Shown piece after piece: positions 58,851 to 64,000 of a stretch of DNA of 64,000 bases. Origin of the DNA: Comamonadaceae bacterium (GTDB lineage: Bacteria; Pseudomonadota; Gammaproteobacteria; Burkholderiales; Burkholderiaceae_C); NCBI GenBank assembly GCA_027488115.1, contig JAIYCG010000002.1:1-64000 (forward strand), in the 5' to 3' direction. A model generated the notes under the pieces. The model was not told where the DNA came from, did no database searches, and saw only the letters and a list, made by a program, of their open reading frames with translations. A program made the position numbers and the translations under genes. Every line of letters begins with the position of its first letter. The first letter of the stretch is position 1.

Positions 58851-59672
58851 TCAGTAAATCAAGCGTTCTGGTTTGATTTCTTGGAGGATGGTGGTGGCAA
58901 TTTCTTCAATCGATTTGGTGGTGGTTGACAACCACCTAATGCCTGATCGACGCATCATTGACTCAGCATCCGCCACTTCTTGCCGGCAATTTTCGATGCT
59001 GGCGTATTTGGAGTTGGGTCGTCGTTCTGTTCGAATTTCTGAAAGACGATCAGGGTGAATGGTCAGGCCAAAGATTTTTTTTCGATGTGGAACCAAAGCT
59101 GGCGGAAGTTGCTTGCGCTCAAAGTCTTCAGGAATGAGAGGGTAGTTGGCAGCTTTCAAACCATGTTGCATGGCCAAGTAAAGGCTGGTGGGTGTTTTGC
59201 CACTTCTGCTCACGCCTACCAAAATCACCTCAGCAGACTCCAAATCTCGGTTGGATTGGCCATCATCGTGAGCTAACGAAAAATTAATGGCTTCAATCCG
59301 GTCGTGGTAGTCCTTGCTCTTGCTGACGTCGGAAAAGCGGCCCACTCGGTGGTGCGATTTGATACCTAACTCTTCTTCAAGCGGGTTGACGAAGGTGCCA
59401 AACATGTCCAGTAACATGCCTTTGCAACCTTCTCGAATGACTTGCAGGACATCCATGTTGACCAAGGTGGTGAAAACGATGGGTTTGATGTTCTCGACCT
59501 CGGCGGTGTGGTTGATTTGGCGAACAGCCTGGTGCGCCTTGTCTTCACTGTCGATAAAAGGAAGTCGGATGTACCGCGTTTTCATCTCAAATTGGGCCAA
59601 GATGGCCTTGCCAAAGGTTTCGGCTGTAATCCCGGTGCCGTCGGAGATGAAAAAAACGGTTCTATTTGGCAT
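58851..59672 (-). CDS. ppsR: PEP synthase regulatory kinase/pyrophosphorylase
   Basis: This 273-residue DUF299 protein phosphorylates and dephosphorylates PEP synthase, switching it off and on with nucleotide supply. It has VFFISDGTGITAETFGKA, the P-loop GVSRSGKT (153-160) and YPLIPEDFERKQLP. It is divergent from its target ppsA, the usual arrangement, across a 155-nt gap. Confidence 0.95.
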   Translation of the reverse strand: MPNRTVFFISDGTGITAETFGKAILAQFEMKTRYIRLPFIDSEDKAHQAVRQINHTAEVENIKPIVFTTLVNMDVLQVIREGCKGMLLDMFGTFVNPLEEELGIKSHHRVGRFSDVSKSKDYHDRIEAINFSLAHDDGQSNRDLESAEVILVGVSRSGKTPTSLYLAMQHGLKAANYPLIPEDFERKQLPPALVPHRKKIFGLTIHPDRLSEIRTERRPNSKYASIENCRQEVADAESMMRRSGIRWLSTTTKSIEEIATTILQEIKPERLIY

Positions 59673-59827
59673 TGACTGAATTTTAATGGGGTGATGGGTG
59701 AGTTGAGACCTAAAATCTCACTCATTATCTATGGCCTGCTGGCACTCATCAATCAAGTCTAAAAACAATCAAGATTCTGAGAGTTGGTTCGGGCTCAAAG
59801 TGCTGTTTTTTAAACTTTGGAGTTTTT
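59673..59827. promoter_or_regulatory. Divergent promoter region ppsR/ppsA
   Basis: The gap holds the promoters for both genes. I see only weak -10-like AT-rich stretches (about 59700-59735 and 59800-59815) and no clear operator. GGAG lies six bases before the ppsA ATG. Confidence 0.4.
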
Positions 59828-62224
59828 ATGTCTAAGCTCTTTGCAAAGGACGCGTTGGCTGTTCCCTTTGAACAACTACGAATGACGGACGTTGAGTCCG
59901 TGGGAGGCAAAAATGCCAGCTTGGGTGAGATGATTTCGCAACTGCCAACTGGTGTGCGAGTACCCACCGGCTTTGCGACAACTGCACATGCATTTAGAGA
60001 ATTTTTAAAACATGGTGGTTTGGTTGATCGCATCAATCAAAAATTAGACGCCTTGGATGTGGAGGACGTTCGGCACTTGGCCACAGTGGGCGCCGAGATT
60101 CGAGGCATGGTAGAGGCGCAGCCGTTTCCATCAGACCTTGAAAAGGCTATTCGTGATCAATTTGCAGTTTTGAGCGCAGGCAATGCTCAGGCTTCATTTG
60201 CGGTCCGTTCTTCGGCCACCGCCGAAGATCTACCCGATGCCTCCTTTGCCGGCCAACAAGAAACTTTTTTGAATGTCGTTGGCATTGAAGATGTCCTTCA
60301 CAAGATGAAGGAGGTCTTTGCTTCTTTGTACAACGACCGTGCCATCAGCTACAGAGTACACAAAGGATTTGCACATTCTGAAGTGGCATTGTCTGCGGGT
60401 GTTCAACGCATGGTTCGCTCTGACTTGGGTGCAGCCGGTGTGATGTTTACCATTGACACTGAAACGGGTTTTGAAGAGGTCGTGTTCATCACATCCAGTT
60501 ACGGACTGGGTGAAACGGTGGTGCAGGGCGCGGTGAATCCCGATGAGTTTTATGTGCACAAGCCCATGTTAGCTGCTGGTAAGAAAGCTATCATCCGGCG
60601 CAACTTGGGATCCAAACTGATTCAAATGATCTTCTCCACACCAGAAGAAAAAGCTACCTCTGGAAAGTTGGTGAAAACGGTGGATGTGCCCATGGAGTTG
60701 CGCAATCGCTACTCTCTGACCGATGCTGACATCACACAGTTGGCGCAATACGCCATGGTGATTGAAAAGCATTATGGTCGCCCCATGGACATTGAATGGG
60801 GCAAAGATGGCACTGACGGGTTGCTCTACATTTTGCAGGCGCGGCCTGAAACCGTGAAGAGCCAATCGAAAGGGACCGCAGAGCTTCGTTACAAACTCAA
60901 AGGCAAGGGCGTGGTGCTTGCTGAAGGTCGTGCCATTGGCCAAAAAATTGGCACTGGCCCCGTTCGTTTGGTGCACAGCATTTCTGAAATGGACCAAGTA
61001 CAAGCTGGCGATGTTTTGGTCACCGACATGACAGACCCGAATTGGGAGCCTGTCATGAAGCGCGCAAGTGCCATTGTGACCAATCGCGGTGGACGAACTT
61101 GCCATGCTGCCATCATTGCCCGAGAACTGGGTATACCTGCTGTGGTTGGTTGCGGTCATGCGACAGAGCAGTTGAAAGAGGGCACCCTTGTAACCGTGAG
61201 TTGTGCCGAAGGCGACACAGGCCACATTTACGATGGCTTGCTAGAAATGGAAGTAACGGAAGTGACAAGAGGCACGATGCCTGACATTGCCACCAAAATC
61301 ATGATGAACGTTGGCAATCCGCATTTGGCCTTTGACTTTGCCCAATTGCCCAACCAGGGCGTTGGACTGGCGCGTCTAGAGTTCATCATCAACAACAACA
61401 TCGGTGTTCATCCCAAAGCTATTTTGGAGTACCCCAACATCGACACTGACTTGAAAAAGGCCGTGGAGTCTGTCGCGCGGGGTCATGCTTCTCCAAAGGC
61501 TTTTTACATCGACAAAGTCACCGAAGGCGTGGCCTGCATAGCCGCAGCATTTTGGCCGAAGCCAGTCATTGTTCGCTTGTCAGATTTCAAGAGCAATGAA
61601 TATCGCAAACTCATTGGTGGAAGCCGCTATGAGCCCGAGGAAGAAAACCCGATGTTGGGTTTTCGTGGGGCGGCGCGCTACATCAGTGAAGATTTTGGCG
61701 AAGCCTTTGCCATGGAATGCGAGGCCATCAAGCGAGTCCGCGGCGAGATGGGCTTGACCAATGTGCAGGTCATGGTGCCCTTTGTTCGCACTCTGGGTCA
61801 AGCCGACCGAGTGACCCAACTGTTGGCCAAACACGGCCTTCAGCGCGGGCAAGATGAATTGAAAGTCATCATGATGTGCGAAGTCCCCAGCAACGCCATC
61901 TTGGCCGACAAGTTTTTGGCATACTTTGACGGATTTTCTATTGGCTCAAACGACCTCACGCAACTTACTTTGGGTTTAGACCGCGACTCAGGTTTGGAAT
62001 TGTTGGCAGTCGATTTTGACGAACGAGATCAGGCAGTCCAAACCTTGATTGCCCAGGCCATTCAAGCTTGCCTCAGCCAAGGTAAATATGTGGGCATTTG
62101 TGGCCAGGGGCCTAGCGATCATCCAGACTTTGCACGCTGGCTCATGGCGCAAGGCATCAGTTCAATCTCTTTGAATCCTGACACGGTGGTTGAAACCTGG
62201 ACGCAATTAGGAAAAGCCGATTGA
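59828..62224 (+). CDS. ppsA: Phosphoenolpyruvate synthase
   Basis: This 798-residue enzyme makes PEP from pyruvate and ATP for gluconeogenesis. It has an N-terminal ATP-grasp ([32 protein letters not shown]), the phosphohistidine domain with His426 in [15 protein letters not shown], and the PEP/pyruvate barrel ([28 protein letters not shown]). Length and motifs are standard. Its TGA overlaps a TTG of the following symporter gene (TTGA), which suggests joint expression. Confidence 0.97.
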   Translation: MSKLFAKDALAVPFEQLRMTDVESVGGKNASLGEMISQLPTGVRVPTGFATTAHAFREFLKHGGLVDRINQKLDALDVEDVRHLATVGAEIRGMVEAQPFPSDLEKAIRDQFAVLSAGNAQASFAVRSSATAEDLPDASFAGQQETFLNVVGIEDVLHKMKEVFASLYNDRAISYRVHKGFAHSEVALSAGVQRMVRSDLGAAGVMFTIDTETGFEEVVFITSSYGLGETVVQGAVNPDEFYVHKPMLAAGKKAIIRRNLGSKLIQMIFSTPEEKATSGKLVKTVDVPMELRNRYSLTDADITQLAQYAMVIEKHYGRPMDIEWGKDGTDGLLYILQARPETVKSQSKGTAELRYKLKGKGVVLAEGRAIGQKIGTGPVRLVHSISEMDQVQAGDVLVTDMTDPNWEPVMKRASAIVTNRGGRTCHAAIIARELGIPAVVGCGHATEQLKEGTLVTVSCAEGDTGHIYDGLLEMEVTEVTRGTMPDIATKIMMNVGNPHLAFDFAQLPNQGVGLARLEFIINNNIGVHPKAILEYPNIDTDLKKAVESVARGHASPKAFYIDKVTEGVACIAAAFWPKPVIVRLSDFKSNEYRKLIGGSRYEPEEENPMLGFRGAARYISEDFGEAFAMECEAIKRVRGEMGLTNVQVMVPFVRTLGQADRVTQLLAKHGLQRGQDELKVIMMCEVPSNAILADKFLAYFDGFSIGSNDLTQLTLGLDRDSGLELLAVDFDERDQAVQTLIAQAIQACLSQGKYVGICGQGPSDHPDFARWLMAQGISSISLNPDTVVETWTQLGKAD

Positions 62225-64000
62225 ATTCTTCCGCATCCTTTAAGAAAAAGTATGCCGCCTATCAGTGGCGGCTACATCGCAATGTTTTAGCGTATGTACT
62301 GATACTGGTTGTCTTGATGGGTGTGATGGGTTGGGCGGAGCATGAGGGCCTTTCAAGAAGTTTGATTGGCCCTATCTTTTTGTTTTCTACAGTCATGATT
62401 TACGCCCTCATTGGCGTAACAGGCAGAACCTCCAACGCTGAAGAATATTACGTTGCTGGTCGCCGCATACCCGCCTTTTACAACGGCATGGCCACCGCCG
62501 CAGACTGGATGAGTGCGGCGTCTTTCATCAGTTTGGCCGGCGCACTTTACTTGCAGGGATTCTCGGGCAGTGGCGATCAAGCAGGGGGGTTGGCCTACGT
62601 CATGGGGTGGACTGGCGGATTTTGTTTGGTGGCACTCCTCATTGCGCCTCACTTGCGGGCCATGAATTTGTACACCTTGCCAGATTTTTTCAGTCAACGT
62701 TTTGGTGGGCACTGGCCAAGGTTGTTGGCGGCATGGTCTGCCATTCTTTGCTCATTCACCTACGTAGTGGCACAAATTTACGGCATTGGCCTGATTGCTT
62801 CCCGCTTAACTGGCGTGCAGTTTGAAATTGGTATTTTGCTTGGCTTGGGTGGCGTTTTGCTGTGTTCTTTTTTAGGGGGCATGCGCGCAATTACTTGGAC
62901 CCAAGTGGCGCAGTACATCATTTTGATGCTGGCATTTTTGATTCCAGTTTCATGGCTGGCTTACAAGCAACTTGACACGCCTTGGGCGCCGTTGGCGTAT
63001 GGTTCTCAGCTGTCTAAGATTGCCGAACTTGAGCAGAAACTCATTGCCGACCCCTCTGAATTGGCCGTGAGACAAGAGTATTTTCGGCGCGCTGAATCAC
63101 TGCAGTTAAAACTTGAAAATGTGGCGCAATCGCTGCAAAACGAACAACAAATTTTGGAGCAACAAGTTCGGGATTTAAAGCTTCAAAACGCAGAATTTTC
63201 AGTCATTGCTCAAGCGCGGCGAGACTTGCTGGCATTGCCCAAAAATGCGGTTGAAGCCAAGGATATTTGGCAAAAGGCCATGCAAGAGAACTATCTGCGA
63301 TCCCAACCCCTGAGTGGCATGCCGCTGCATGGCAAGGCTTTCCAAGGTGAGCCTGACGGCACGCCTCAAGAGCAAGTGCAATTTCAGAACTCTCGGATTA
63401 ATTTTGTTGCGCTCATTTTTTGTCTCATGGCCGGTACCGCAGGGCTGCCGCATTTGATCACTCGCTTTTACACCGTACCTAACGAATCAGAAGCGCGGTT
63501 GTCAGTGGCTTGGTCTTTGTTTTTTATTGCCATCTTGTATCTCAGTGCCCCGGCTTTGGCCGTGCTTGTGAAGTTTGAGGTCATGAACAACCTGGTGGGC
63601 AGCTCCTTTTCTGAGCTTCCCCATTGGCTTGCTCAGTGGTCAAGGGTTGACAGCGCATTGGTCGAAGTTTCAGATGTGAATCTTGACGGTGTCTTGCAGT
63701 TTGGTGAACTCAAGTTAGGAGCCGACATGATCATGTTGGCCAGCCCAGAACTTGCAGGATTGCCCTATGTCATTTCGGGTTTGGTGGCGGCGGGAGGCTT
63801 CGCTGCTGCTTTGTCCACAGCAGATGGATTGCTTTTGACCATCAGCAATGCCTTTGTCCATGACATGCGCTTAGGCATGAAAAATGGCATGCAAACCCAA
63901 GAGGGTCGTGTGGTTTTGTCAAAGTTCGCGTTGCTGGCGGTTGCCTTGTGCGCAGCATTGGTGGCTGCATGGAAGCCTGCTCAAATTTTGGCTTTGGTCT
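62221..64000 (+). CDS. Sodium/solute symporter, VC_2705-like, 3' end missing
   Basis: The frame is open from TTG at 62221 to the window edge (593 codons seen). It is a solute:sodium symporter: [73 protein letters not shown] and [20 protein letters not shown]. Relatives carry acetate, pyruvate or other organic acids; the link to ppsA agrees. Between helices there is a coiled-coil insert (63025-63290) and an EF-hand-like loop [12 protein letters not shown] (63673-63708), both features of this subfamily as far as I recall. The start is uncertain. Confidence 0.88.
   Translation, partial: MNSSASFKKKYAAYQWRLHRNVLAYVLILVVLMGVMGWAEHEGLSRSLIGPIFLFSTVMIYALIGVTGRTSNAEEYYVAGRRIPAFYNGMATAADWMSAASFISLAGALYLQGFSGSGDQAGGLAYVMGWTGGFCLVALLIAPHLRAMNLYTLPDFFSQRFGGHWPRLLAAWSAILCSFTYVVAQIYGIGLIASRLTGVQFEIGILLGLGGVLLCSFLGGMRAITWTQVAQYIILMLAFLIPVSWLAYKQLDTPWAPLAYGSQLSKIAELEQKLIADPSELAVRQEYFRRAESLQLKLENVAQSLQNEQQILEQQVRDLKLQNAEFSVIAQARRDLLALPKNAVEAKDIWQKAMQENYLRSQPLSGMPLHGKAFQGEPDGTPQEQVQFQNSRINFVALIFCLMAGTAGLPHLITRFYTVPNESEARLSVAWSLFFIAILYLSAPALAVLVKFEVMNNLVGSSFSELPHWLAQWSRVDSALVEVSDVNLDGVLQFGELKLGADMIMLASPELAGLPYVISGLVAAGGFAAALSTADGLLLTISNAFVHDMRLGMKNGMQTQEGRVVLSKFALLAVALCAALVAAWKPAQILALV

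Overview
The window is a stretch of bacterial chromosome, most likely from the order Burkholderiales, and the gene set and protein style fit the family Comamonadaceae (a freshwater Limnohabitans- or Rhodoferax-like organism). That placement is an inference from gene order and protein sequence; no 16S rRNA gene is present. Coding density is very high, many genes overlap by 4 nt (ATGA, GTGA or TTGA), and almost every gene is a housekeeping gene.

Layout. 1-700: start of a 6S RNA gene running off the left edge, then zapA and a zapB-like gene (minus strand). 752-5646: a cobalamin riboswitch and a B12 uptake operon btuB-btuF-btuC-btuD. 5654-19685: nth; an aminotransferase / alpha-beta hydrolase / phoD operon; serB and mfd; ispD-ispF; bdhA; a hydrolase-relA pair. 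19745-19821: tRNA-Val. 19860-24840: the only accessory-looking region. It holds six unlinked genes (two small membrane proteins, a LON-domain protein, a DMT transporter, a SOUL protein, a D-aminoacylase) among four same-orientation copies of a short repeat. 24922-33169: phaR with a probable self-operator, rimO, tRNA-Leu, rnr, an SDR gene, nnr and an amidase. 33180-47445: the large translation/envelope cluster rpsB-tsf-pyrH-frr-cdsA-dxr-rseP-bamA-skp-lpxD-fabZ-lpxA-lpxB-rnhB-rRNA methylase. 47519-52547: carA-carB-greA. 52618-58841: a glycosyltransferase and yhbY on the minus strand, then rlmE, ftsH, folP, glmM. 58851-64000: ppsR, ppsA and a sodium/solute symporter cut by the right edge.

How the genes work together. 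The B12 operon imports a vitamin, with no synthesis genes in view. phaR and bdhA point to polyhydroxybutyrate storage and re-use. ppsA, its regulatory kinase/phosphatase ppsR and a coupled organic-acid-type symporter form a gluconeogenic unit. The central cluster joins translation (S2, EF-Ts, ribosome recycling), pyrimidine, isoprenoid, phospholipid, lipid A and outer-membrane assembly.

Most interesting points. (1) uppS, normally between frr and cdsA, is absent; a 19-codon open frame that looks like its 5' end remains. (2) RseP in the same operon has one PDZ domain instead of two. (3) In the accessory region two identical 22-bp repeats each supply the stop codon of a minus-strand gene, which gives a cassette-like gene-plus-3'-repeat layout. 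(4) The apparent start codon of rnr lies inside the -10 box of the divergent tRNA-Leu gene, and the protein lacks the usual N-terminal winged-helix region.
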